The translations under genes were made by a program, and so were the position numbers. The notes beneath the pieces were generated by a model. The model was not told the DNA's origin, did no database searches, and worked only from the letters and a program-made list of their open reading frames with translations. From Coxiellaceae bacterium UBA1530 (GTDB taxonomy: Bacteria; Pseudomonadota; Gammaproteobacteria; Coxiellales; Coxiellaceae): a DNA stretch of 15,364 bases. Shown here in pieces: positions 1-6,942 of this stretch. The stretch spans positions 6,062 to 21,425 of the forward strand of contig DCQA01000007.1 in assembly GCA_002323325.1 (NCBI GenBank), read 5' to 3'. Position 1 is the stretch's first letter. Each line of letters starts with the position of its first letter.

Positions 1-127
1 AGATCATCGTATTAATTTAACTTTATATCAATTGGATGATTTTATTGCGGGCGATATGGACGTCGTCATAGGTCCTCTGATTCGAGAGTTGCAGGCTGAA
101 TTATTAGCAGAGTTAGGCGATGACTAG
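1..127 (+). CDS. prfA: Peptide chain release factor 1 (RF1), C-terminal fragment
   Basis: This is the 3' end of a gene that begins before the window; the reading frame starts at base 2 and ends at TAG 125-127. RF1 recognises UAA and UAG stop codons in the ribosomal A site and triggers peptide release. The visible 41 residues open with DHRINLTLYQLDDF, which matches the conserved C-terminal DHRINLTLY motif of bacterial RF1, and end in a short acidic tail. The following gene, prmC, encodes the methyltransferase that modifies the GGQ motif of release factors. This prfA-prmC pairing is widespread in gammaproteobacteria and supports the call. The GGQ region itself is outside the window. Confidence 0.93.
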   Translation, partial: DHRINLTLYQLDDFIAGDMDVVIGPLIRELQAELLAELGDD

Positions 128-143
128 GAGTGAAGAATCAGTC

Positions 144-986
144 ATGACACTAAAAGAGATCAGACAATCTGCTGTTAGTACTTTAGATGGTCTGACATCT
201 TCTGCGTTATTGGATGTCGACTTAATATTGATGAAAGCTTGTCAGTTATCGCGCTCAGCGTGTTACGCTTTTTCTGAGAAGGTACTTACTCAATTAGAGT
301 GTGATACAGTCGCAACATTTGTGGAGCGTCGAAAACAAGGCGAGCCTCTGGCCTATATTTTAGGTGAGAAAGAGTTTTGGTCATTGATGTTCAATGTCTC
401 TGCTGCAACACTAATACCACGACCAGAGACTGAATGTTTAGTGGAATGGGTTTTGACACATACACCGAATGAGTTGGAATTGAAAGTAGCGGATTTAGGA
501 ACGGGTTCTGGAGCCATTGCTGTTGCATTAGCGAAAGAGCGACCGAGTTGGAAGATCGATGCAACGGACTACAGTGTTGAGGCATTGCGTGTTGCAGAGA
601 GTAATGTGCAACGTCATCGTTGCGGGAATGTACGTTGTTTCCATGGAGATTGGTATGACGCGCTACCTTCTTCTCAATATCATTTGATAGTATCTAATCC
701 TCCTTATATCAACAGTACGGATCCGCATTTATTGAATTTGCGATACGAGCCACGATCAGCGTTAGTGTCTAATCAAGAAGGCTTTAGTGATTTGTATCAT
801 ATCATCGAGCAGGCGCGATCTTATTTATTTCCTGGGGGGCGATGCATCGTCGAGCATGGTGTTGGACAGGGTCAGTCACTGATGCAGTTGATGGAAAAAC
901 AAGGATATATTGAAATCATGGGTTATTCGGATTTTTCCGGTAATGACCGATTTGTTGTAGGTAAGACTCCGTTGAGCCATTCATAA
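144..986 (+). CDS. prmC: Release factor N5-glutamine methyltransferase PrmC
   Basis: PrmC is a cytoplasmic SAM-dependent methyltransferase that methylates the glutamine of the GGQ motif in RF1 and RF2. Counting from the upstream ATG at 120, the protein shows IPRPETE at 99-105, the SAM-binding DLGTGSGAIA at 125-134, and the catalytic NPPY at 193-196, which is the signature of glutamine-N5 methyltransferases. Two starts are possible. ATG 120 overlaps the prfA stop and gives 288 residues. ATG 144 gives 280 residues, close to the 277 of E. coli, and its first 14 residues line up with the E. coli N-terminus without a gap, so I prefer it. An AGGAG lies at 126-130, rather far from ATG 144, and translational coupling to prfA is likely. 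The next gene starts 14 bases downstream. Confidence 0.93.
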   Translation: MTLKEIRQSAVSTLDGLTSSALLDVDLILMKACQLSRSACYAFSEKVLTQLECDTVATFVERRKQGEPLAYILGEKEFWSLMFNVSAATLIPRPETECLVEWVLTHTPNELELKVADLGTGSGAIAVALAKERPSWKIDATDYSVEALRVAESNVQRHRCGNVRCFHGDWYDALPSSQYHLIVSNPPYINSTDPHLLNLRYEPRSALVSNQEGFSDLYHIIEQARSYLFPGGRCIVEHGVGQGQSLMQLMEKQGYIEIMGYSDFSGNDRFVVGKTPLSHS

Positions 987-1000
987 AAAAGGCAGAAATT

Positions 1001-2725
1001 ATGAAAAAATTTTTTGAAGTGTTGAGTGATCATAAAAAGGTATTAGCACTGGAGACGGGTTTAACGGGAAAGTTACTTCTAACGACACCTGAGCTCAATA
1101 AGGGGTCAGCGTTTACACACGAGGAGCGTGTGCGATTTAATTTAGTCGGTAAGCTTCCGGCACACGTCGAAACCCTAGACGAACAAGTCCAAAGGTACTA
1201 TGAGCAGTATAAGTTACTGCCAACAAATCTTGCGAAAAATAAATACTTAAATACATTACGTCAACACAACAATATCGCATTTTTTAAATTAGTGACTCAA
1301 CACCTAGATGAAATGCTACCGATTGTTTATACGCCGACAATTGGTGATGCAGTTAAGAACTACAGTTTTCAATTTGATTCACCACGTGGATTACATTTCT
1401 CTTATCAAGAAGCTGAAAATGTTGAAATGATGATTAATAGTATCTCTTACCCTGAAGTTGACTTGATTGTTATCAGTGATGGCGAGGGAGTTTTAGGGAT
1501 TGGTGATTGGGGTGCTGGCGGTGTTGATATCTGCGTTGGAAAATCGATGGTTTATACCCTGTGTGGAGGGGTTAACCCACGACGTATTCTTCCCATACAA
1601 ATTGATGTGGGAACAAATAACAAAACTTTGTTAGATGATCCGATGTATTTAGGGTGGCGTCATCCGCGCATTGAAGGTGAGGCATATGATGCATTTATAG
1701 ACCTAATTTTTAATGCGATATCACAAAGGTTCCCGAATATTTTTATTCATTGTGAAGATTTTGGTATTAGTAATGCCCGAAAAATTCTTAGTCAATACCG
1801 GGATAAATTATGTTTATTTAATGATGACATTCAAGGAACGGGAGCGACAGCTTTAGCTTGTGTTCTATCCGGGTTAAAGGTAACAGGTGGGCAGTTAAAA
1901 AATCAGCGTTTTGTCATTTTTGGTGCTGGTACTGCAGGAGTTGGTATCGCTGATCAATTAGTTTATGCGTTACAAGTGGCTGGATTATCCAAGGACGAGG
2001 CCTATCAATGTTTTTGGTTAATTGATCGTGATGGATTGTTAGTGCAAGGAATGAGTGGCTTGCGAACATTCCAGAGTCCTTATGCTCGCTCTTCACAGGA
2101 GTGGCCTGACAGAGTGGGTGGTTCAGCGATAACGTTGGAGCAAGTGATTGAGACTATTCAGCCAACGGTACTCATTGGTTCTTCTGCGGTTGCTGGTGCA
2201 TTTAATCAGTCCGTGATAGAAGCAATGGTGACTGCAACGCCAAGACCTATGATTTTTCCCTTATCAAATCCTAATTCGCGTGTTGAAGCGACACCTCACG
2301 ATATCTATCAATGGTCTGACGGAAAAGCGATTGTTGCAACGGGGAGTCCATTTGATGATGTGATTTTCGAGGAAAAACAATTTCGTATATCACAGTGCAA
2401 TAATGCATTTATTTTTCCAGGATTGGGTTTAGGTATTCTTGTATCAGGTGCAAAGCGTGTAACTGATCGAATGATTACTGAAGCAGCATTGGCATTGGCC
2501 GAATGTTCGCCTTTGGCGCACGACCCAGATGGATCATTGTTGCCCTCTTTTGACCGAGCTCATTCAGTTGCTCAGCGAGTTGCTTTGGCTGTCGCTCAAG
2601 CAGCCAATGCCGATGGCGTAGCTCGAGTTGATCAAGGTGCTTGCTATGAAGAACGCATAACAGCTATCTTTTGGGAGCCTGAATATTTACCGTATCACCT
2701 GAATTCGAGGTTAATGCATGAATGA
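1001..2725 (+). CDS. maeA: NAD-dependent malic enzyme (possibly malolactic-type)
   Basis: The family oxidatively decarboxylates malate to pyruvate using NAD or NADP in the cytoplasm. The 574 residues are close to the family length (565 in E. coli MaeA). Visible are the LNKGSAFT.EER N-terminal motif (32-43), the YTPTIGDA motif with the catalytic Tyr at 110, the likely catalytic Lys at 181, the metal ligands E252, D253 and D276 (in CEDFG and FNDDIQGTG), the dinucleotide loop GAGTAG at 308-313, and a SNPNSRVEATP segment further on. The segment around GIGDWG, GVDI.VGK and MVYT (167-186) also resembles malolactic enzymes, which convert malate to lactate, so the reaction is not fully settled. An AAAGG lies 8 bases before the ATG. 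The gene is 14 bases after prmC and overlaps hemH by 8 bases. Confidence 0.9.
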   Translation: MKKFFEVLSDHKKVLALETGLTGKLLLTTPELNKGSAFTHEERVRFNLVGKLPAHVETLDEQVQRYYEQYKLLPTNLAKNKYLNTLRQHNNIAFFKLVTQHLDEMLPIVYTPTIGDAVKNYSFQFDSPRGLHFSYQEAENVEMMINSISYPEVDLIVISDGEGVLGIGDWGAGGVDICVGKSMVYTLCGGVNPRRILPIQIDVGTNNKTLLDDPMYLGWRHPRIEGEAYDAFIDLIFNAISQRFPNIFIHCEDFGISNARKILSQYRDKLCLFNDDIQGTGATALACVLSGLKVTGGQLKNQRFVIFGAGTAGVGIADQLVYALQVAGLSKDEAYQCFWLIDRDGLLVQGMSGLRTFQSPYARSSQEWPDRVGGSAITLEQVIETIQPTVLIGSSAVAGAFNQSVIEAMVTATPRPMIFPLSNPNSRVEATPHDIYQWSDGKAIVATGSPFDDVIFEEKQFRISQCNNAFIFPGLGLGILVSGAKRVTDRMITEAALALAECSPLAHDPDGSLLPSFDRAHSVAQRVALAVAQAANADGVARVDQGACYEERITAIFWEPEYLPYHLNSRLMHE

Positions 2726-3752
2726 TAATAAGACGAGTCATACCCACGGTTCCGTTGGTGTATTGGTGATTAACTTGGGGACACCGTCAGCACCTGATAC
2801 CAGTTCAGTCAGACGATATTTAAAACAATTCTTATCAGATCCGGCTGTAATTACCCTTCCGGGTTGGGCACGGTGGCTATTATTGAGGCTGGTCATTTTG
2901 CCTTTTCGCTCACCCAAGTCTGCAAAAGCTTATCAGTCGATTTGGACCGAAGAAGGCTCACCTCTCATGGTGCATAGTCGAAATTTTGTCGACGAATTGC
3001 AAAGAGATCTACCCGGTTTAAACGTTGTACTAGGTATGCGGTACGGTGAGCCCTCTATATCCAGTGCTTTAGAGCAGTTAGCACAGTGCCAAAAAATTAT
3101 TGTGATTCCTATGTATCCACAGTTTGCTAATGCAACCACGCAGTCAACCATCGATGAGGTTGAGCGATGTTTTAAGCAACTTAAACTATCAGCCGATTTG
3201 GTGTGGATAAGAGATTTTTATGCTAAAACGGGTTTTGCCTCAACTATCGCATCATTAATTGACTCAAGGATGACTGAAAATTTAAAACCTCATATTTTGA
3301 TGAGTTATCATGGGTTACCCAAGAGTCAGTTGTCCAGTATTTGTGGTGATAAATCCTGCTTTAAACAGAATAAACCCTGTGCCATCGATGATGTAAATTC
3401 TGCTTGTTACCGGATGCAGTGTTATCACACGTCATATTTGATCGCGAAAGCCTTAGATTTATCAAAGGATCAATATTCCATTGCGTTTCAGTCAAGATTA
3501 GGTGCCAATGCATGGATTCAGCCGTACACTGATAAATCGTTGGAGTCACTGTTAAACAGAGGCATTAAAAACATTTTGGTGGTTTGCCCTGCTTTTGTTT
3601 CCGATTGTATAGAGACGTTGGAAGAGATTGCTATGGAATTAAAAGAACAATGGTTGGAAATGGGTGGAGATTCGCTGTCACTTGTGCCATGTTTAAATGC
3701 TGAAAAAGTATGGGTTAAGAATGTTTCTGGTTGGGTGCAGGAAATACTCTAG
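2718..3752 (+). CDS. hemH: Ferrochelatase HemH
   Basis: Ferrochelatase inserts ferrous iron into a porphyrin (protoporphyrin IX, or coproporphyrin in some lineages), a late step of heme synthesis at the cytoplasmic face of the membrane. The 344 residues show LVINLGTP near the N-terminus (16-23), the PMYPQF..ATTQS block (131-143), the catalytic SYHGLP motif with His at 198, and the CPAFVSDCIETLEEI block with the second catalytic residue Glu at 299. A Cys-rich insertion follows the His motif, with Cys at 209, 214, 221, 230 and 235. The E. coli protein has nothing comparable there; some bacterial ferrochelatases bind a [2Fe-2S] cluster with such residues. The start overlaps the malic enzyme stop by 8 bases, and GAGG at 2707-2710 is well spaced for it. 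Confidence 0.95.
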   Translation: MNDNKTSHTHGSVGVLVINLGTPSAPDTSSVRRYLKQFLSDPAVITLPGWARWLLLRLVILPFRSPKSAKAYQSIWTEEGSPLMVHSRNFVDELQRDLPGLNVVLGMRYGEPSISSALEQLAQCQKIIVIPMYPQFANATTQSTIDEVERCFKQLKLSADLVWIRDFYAKTGFASTIASLIDSRMTENLKPHILMSYHGLPKSQLSSICGDKSCFKQNKPCAIDDVNSACYRMQCYHTSYLIAKALDLSKDQYSIAFQSRLGANAWIQPYTDKSLESLLNRGIKNILVVCPAFVSDCIETLEEIAMELKEQWLEMGGDSLSLVPCLNAEKVWVKNVSGWVQEIL

Positions 3753-3775
3753 AAATAAATAAAAAAGGAGATTGT

Positions 3776-4387
3776 GTGAAGATTGTTTTAGCCACAGGAA
3801 ATCCAGGTAAAGTCGCAGAGTTTGAAGATCTTGTATCACATTTGGATATCAACTGTGTTACCCAGGCAGAGCTTGGTGTCACTTCTGTTGATGAGACGGG
3901 TTTAACTTTTGTTGAAAATGCATTATTGAAAGCCCGCCACGCTGTTAATGAAACGGGATTACCAGCAATAGCTGACGATTCTGGATTAGTTGTCGCTGGT
4001 TTAGACGACGAACCAGGTATTTTTTCAGCACGTTATGCTGGGGATGGCTGCTCATTGGAAGATTGTATTGACAAAGTGCTTTTGAATCTCAAGGGTAAGA
4101 CAGGTGATCAAAGACGAGCGTATTTTTACAGCTCTGTTGTTTTTATGACATCAGCGAAAGAGGCTGCTCCATGCATTGCTAATGGAATATGGCATGGAGA
4201 AATTTTACAGAGTCGCCAGGGTAATCGTGGTATGGGTTATGACCCAATTTTTTATATCCCAGATCATGGCTGCTCAGCGGCTGAGTTAGAAGTGTCTTTT
4301 AAGAATCGTATCAGTCATCGTGGCCAAGCAATGCAACAGTTATGTCAATTGATGGGTTGGCAACCGGTGGCGAGAACAATGCCTTAG
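3776..4387 (+). CDS. rdgB: dITP/XTP pyrophosphatase RdgB (Ham1 family)
   Basis: The enzyme hydrolyses deaminated purine nucleoside triphosphates (dITP, ITP, XTP) to monophosphates and keeps them out of DNA and RNA. I place the start at GTG 3776, which follows AAGGAG at 3765-3770 with ideal spacing. It gives 203 residues beginning MKIVLATGNPGK, the normal family start (E. coli has 197). The open frame extends upstream to an ATG at 3731 inside hemH, but the extra 15 residues are unlike the family. Motifs in order: TGNPGK (7-12), ETGLTF.EN (40-48), ADDSGL (66-71), SARY (84-87), GYDPIF (154-159) and SHRG (180-183). It is the last gene of the packed plus-strand run, 23 bases after hemH, and faces the lipoprotein gene tail to tail. 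Confidence 0.95.
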   Translation: MKIVLATGNPGKVAEFEDLVSHLDINCVTQAELGVTSVDETGLTFVENALLKARHAVNETGLPAIADDSGLVVAGLDDEPGIFSARYAGDGCSLEDCIDKVLLNLKGKTGDQRRAYFYSSVVFMTSAKEAAPCIANGIWHGEILQSRQGNRGMGYDPIFYIPDHGCSAAELEVSFKNRISHRGQAMQQLCQLMGWQPVARTMP

Positions 4388-4422
4388 AGGATAGAATTTT
4401 TCTACATAGCGTGAGCTGTCAC

Positions 4423-5514
4423 TTAGTTCGATATCAGTACGGTGGAACTATTTTGTGGCACTATTCTTGTGATATTAAAGAGTAGCTCTAATGCCTCAAA
4501 GGTTTGTTTTGAGTACTCATCATCGTTGGATATATAGTACCAGGTTCCGTCTTTTTCGACTGAAGCATACGCTTTTTTTGGCTCATCTTGACTTGTTTTA
4601 ATTGAGAAAAAGTTCTTGCTGATAATCGGCTGAATGGATGCTATGGCATGGGAATGAGGGACATCTTCGATCATAGTTGATAGGTATTTCAGAGTTGAGA
4701 CCAAAGTTCTTGGAGTAATACTTATGGTATCTGAAATGCGAGCGATGCTTAGAGTAAGTTTAATGTTCTCACTATTATTATCGATATTCAGTGGTTTTAG
4801 AAGACTGAGTTGTCTTTGAGTAAAAGTAAAGTTGCTACTTATAGGTATAATCAAAGCAATCGATTCTCTTTGTTGTTTTAAATCTTCATGCTGAGTTGGT
4901 GTGATTTTCTTAAAATACAGTCGATGGCCATTATTCGCATACACCTCTTGAATGATGTCACAGAAACTTTGGAAGTTTTTTTCATCCTGAAGAACGTGAT
5001 TAAGGTTATGTTCCATAGGGATGGGTGGGAAGTTTTCCCACGGCCCCAGTTTGCCAACGGTTAACCTCAGTAATAATCCTATATTAGTTTCAGCATAAGC
5101 AATCTGGCCAATAGCTTTCATTGACAGAGGTGTTAAGAGTTGATTGGCGTACTCTGCACCCGAGTTAGGTGTGAAGGTGATGTTGGGGCTGTAACTGATT
5201 CCACTGGAGGATAAGCTACCACTAGTTTGTGTTAGCAAATCTGCACCAGAAAATGCATTTTGATTAATGGATAGACTGGGTGTAGTGAAACTATTGCTGG
5301 TTGTCACTGAACTGATAGCTAGAAAAGTCGGTGCTTCGTGATTATGCGCCCTAACAATATTTAATAAAATTTCATTAGAGGTGGCTTTGGATACCGCTGT
5401 GTTATACACCTCGTGTGTTGCGGTAGCTCGGTTAATGAGTTGTTTGTCACACCCGCACATCAAAATGGTAAAGCTACAAGTTAAGAGTGTTAGGCGTAAT
5501 AAATTCCGTTTCAT
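4423..5514 (-). CDS. Uncharacterised lipoprotein, probably membrane-anchored
   Basis: I start this gene at the ATG on 5514, giving 363 residues. An in-frame TTG at 5535 lacks a ribosome-binding site and would spoil the signal peptide. The N-terminus is a typical lipoprotein signal: MKRN, a hydrophobic stretch from 5 to 19, then M-C-G-C with the likely lipidated Cys at 22. The next residue is Asp (position +2), the inner-membrane retention signal of enterobacterial lipoproteins. The mature part has NEILLNIVRA near 48, a Ser/Thr-rich stretch, ITFTPNSGAEYANQLLTPL near 112-130, and a C-terminal half rich in predicted alternating strands. Similar N-terminal motifs occur in a family of uncharacterised Gram-negative lipoproteins; I know no function. 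It is on the same strand as ahpC-ahpD but separated from them by a hairpin at 5618-5638. Confidence 0.85.
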   Translation of the reverse strand: MKRNLLRLTLLTCSFTILMCGCDKQLINRATATHEVYNTAVSKATSNEILLNIVRAHNHEAPTFLAISSVTTSNSFTTPSLSINQNAFSGADLLTQTSGSLSSSGISYSPNITFTPNSGAEYANQLLTPLSMKAIGQIAYAETNIGLLLRLTVGKLGPWENFPPIPMEHNLNHVLQDEKNFQSFCDIIQEVYANNGHRLYFKKITPTQHEDLKQQRESIALIIPISSNFTFTQRQLSLLKPLNIDNNSENIKLTLSIARISDTISITPRTLVSTLKYLSTMIEDVPHSHAIASIQPIISKNFFSIKTSQDEPKKAYASVEKDGTWYYISNDDEYSKQTFEALELLFNITRIVPQNSSTVLISN

Positions 5515-5617
5515 ATCAGTTAATCCATCATTCAATGATATAACTGTACCTTTGATGTATGTTGTAGCACAAGTGGTATAGCCATTTTCTCGATAAAAAT
5601 CATAATGCTAGGGTAGG

Positions 5618-5638
5618 ATGAGCCCAAAAAGGGCTCAT
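5618..5638 (-). terminator. Hairpin after ahpD, probable terminator
   Basis: An 8-bp perfect inverted repeat (ATGAGCCC and GGGCTCAT) with a 5-base loop lies 11 bases after the ahpD stop. It is a strong stem, but no U-run follows on the minus strand, so termination or attenuation is inferred rather than certain. It separates the antioxidant pair from the lipoprotein gene. Confidence 0.5.
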
Positions 5639-5648
5639 TGATATTTTG

Positions 5649-6188
5649 TTATGCCATACACACCGTAGTTTGTTGAATAAACCGTTCCTGTTGTAGAGCA
5701 TGTAATACTGAGGCAATCCGGAGAGCCTCAGTGATCTGTGCATCACTGAAGTGAGGTTGTAATTGCTTGTAGTGTGATTGTAAGCACATACCACAGCCAT
5801 TAATTGCTGAGATAGCTAATGACATCAATTCAAAAACAGAAGCATCAATACCATGCTGACTGATGCCCTGCATACGAAGTCCTGCAGGCTGTTGAATTAA
5901 GCTCGTACTTTGAATGAGATGAGTGGCTCGATAGAAAATATTATTCATAGCCATCGTTGATGCAGCTATTTTTGCTGCATTCTGCATCTTCTCGTCAAGA
6001 TCCTCACTGTAGGCGTATGCTGCTTCCGTAATAGCGTTATTTTGCAGTGAGAGACTTACTGCCAACGTTATCGCTTGATGAATTGGCTGATCTAATAGAT
6101 GGTCATCTTCTGAAAGAAATATTTTTTTAACATTAATCTTGAGATCTTTGTTGGTTGCATCGTCTGAAATTAAGTTGTGAAATGTCAT
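5649..6188 (-). CDS. ahpD: Alkyl hydroperoxide reductase-associated AhpD (CxxC reductant of AhpC)
   Basis: AhpD is a small helical protein of the carboxymuconolactone decarboxylase fold. In mycobacteria it passes electrons to AhpC through a CxxC pair and also has weak peroxidase activity. The protein is 179 residues; the M. tuberculosis protein is about the same length. The active-site set is present: Glu120, the Cys132-x-x-Cys135 pair in INGCGMC, and His139, each two positions beyond the mycobacterial numbering as I recall it. The ATG overlaps the ahpC stop codon by one base (TAATG), and AAGGAA lies 8 bases upstream, so expression is coupled to ahpC. No AhpF-type reductase is seen here, which fits AhpD as the reductant. 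Confidence 0.93.
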   Translation of the reverse strand: MTFHNLISDDATNKDLKINVKKIFLSEDDHLLDQPIHQAITLAVSLSLQNNAITEAAYAYSEDLDEKMQNAAKIAASTMAMNNIFYRATHLIQSTSLIQQPAGLRMQGISQHGIDASVFELMSLAISAINGCGMCLQSHYKQLQPHFSDAQITEALRIASVLHALQQERFIQQTTVCMA

Positions 6189-6745
6189 TATACTGTTTCC
6201 TTGTCGTTGAGTGATTGAGTAATTGTTGTCTCACCAGGTTGCCAATTACATGGGCATAGCTCATCAGTTTGTAAAGCATCCAAGACGCGAAGTACTTCTT
6301 TTGGGTTTCTGCCAACGTTTGAATCTGTCATCATTGAAAAACGAATGATGTTGTGTGGATCGACGATATAGGTTGCACGTTGCATGACACCTTCATCGTT
6401 TAAAATACCAAGCTCTGTGGCAAGGTGGCGCTGTATGTCTGAAAGCATGGGGTAGTGTATCGTTTTGAGGTCATCATGTTGTTGTCTCCAGGCAAGGTGG
6501 ACAAACTCACTGTCGATACTACCGCCAATTAGGACGGCATCACGATCTGAAAAGTCTTCATGGAGGTCGTTAAATGCTTTAAGTTCAGTCGGACAGACGA
6601 ACGTAAAGTCTTTTGGCCAAAAAAAGAACACTTTCCACTGGTTGGGGTAACTGTCACTCGTGATAGTTTCGAAAGCCGTTTGTGGGTTATCGCTAACTGT
6701 CGCAAGTAAGTTAAAAGTTGGGAAGTGTTGTCCAATTGTTTTCAT
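6188..6745 (-). CDS. ahpC: Peroxiredoxin AhpC
   Basis: AhpC is a cytoplasmic 2-Cys peroxiredoxin that reduces hydrogen peroxide, organic hydroperoxides and probably peroxynitrite. Its 185 residues carry the P-x3-T-x2-C site (P44, T48, peroxidatic Cys51 in FVCPTE), a conserved Arg at 123 in RATYIVD, and a C-terminal ELCPCNW block with Cys164 and Cys166 for resolution. The CPC C-terminus is of the type paired with AhpD, as in mycobacterial AhpC, rather than the enterobacterial AhpF type. AGGA lies 7 bases before the ATG. A promoter with TTAACA and TAGATT boxes and an adjacent OxyR operator lie upstream, indicating peroxide induction. The stop overlaps the ahpD start. Confidence 0.95.
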   Translation of the reverse strand: MKTIGQHFPTFNLLATVSDNPQTAFETITSDSYPNQWKVFFFWPKDFTFVCPTELKAFNDLHEDFSDRDAVLIGGSIDSEFVHLAWRQQHDDLKTIHYPMLSDIQRHLATELGILNDEGVMQRATYIVDPHNIIRFSMMTDSNVGRNPKEVLRVLDALQTDELCPCNWQPGETTITQSLNDKETV

Positions 6746-6776
6746 GTTTTTTCCTCAAATGTTGTTAACAAACGCC

Positions 6777-6804
6777 AATCTACGTGACAGTTTGTAATTG
6801 TTAA
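6777..6804 (-). promoter_or_regulatory. ahpC-ahpD promoter
   Basis: On the minus strand, TTAACA (6804-6799, five of six matches to the sigma-70 -35 box) is followed after 16 bases by TAGATT (6782-6777, four of six matches to the -10 box). Transcription would start near 6770 and give a leader of about 25 bases. The OxyR operator ends one base upstream of the -35 box, the usual arrangement for OxyR activation. Confidence 0.6.
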
Positions 6805-6805
6805 A

Positions 6806-6842
6806 ATCGATTGTTATTATCAATGTGATAGCTTATGGCTAT
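6806..6842. promoter_or_regulatory. OxyR operator between ahpC and oxyR
   Basis: Two 15-base dyads separated by 7 bases match the OxyR tetramer pattern ATAGNTNNNANCTAT-N7-ATAGNTNNNANCTAT. The right dyad (6828-6842) keeps both ATAG and CTAT and misses only the internal A. The left dyad (6806-6820) reads ATCG and TTAT, one mismatch in each arm. It abuts the ahpC -35 box and lies in the gap shared with the oxyR gene. OxyR binding is inferred from this match and from the context. Confidence 0.7.
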
Positions 6843-6864
6843 ATTGATCTCTGGCTACCTGGAG

Positions 6865-6891
6865 TTAACTGTCTAGTTCAGGTGGTATGAT
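6865..6891 (+). promoter_or_regulatory. Candidate oxyR promoter with extended -10
   Basis: TATGAT at 6886-6891 is preceded by TGG, forming an extended -10 element, with TTAACT 15 bases further upstream as a poorly spaced -35 box. Transcription would start near 6898, leaving a leader of about 45 bases that contains the second OxyR-like half operator. Confidence 0.45.
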
Positions 6892-6942
6892 ATTTGTAGA
6901 TAATGAGTTTTATCGACGTGATAGCTTTTACAGGTGAATGAT

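Noticed and set aside
3731..3775. An N-terminal extension of rdgB from an ATG within hemH
   Set aside because: The GTG at 3776 has an ideal AAGGAG and yields the canonical N-terminus.
5381..5581. A 66-residue plus-strand frame over the 5' end of the lipoprotein gene
   Set aside because: It is antisense to the signal-peptide region, lacks a ribosome-binding site and has no recognisable feature.
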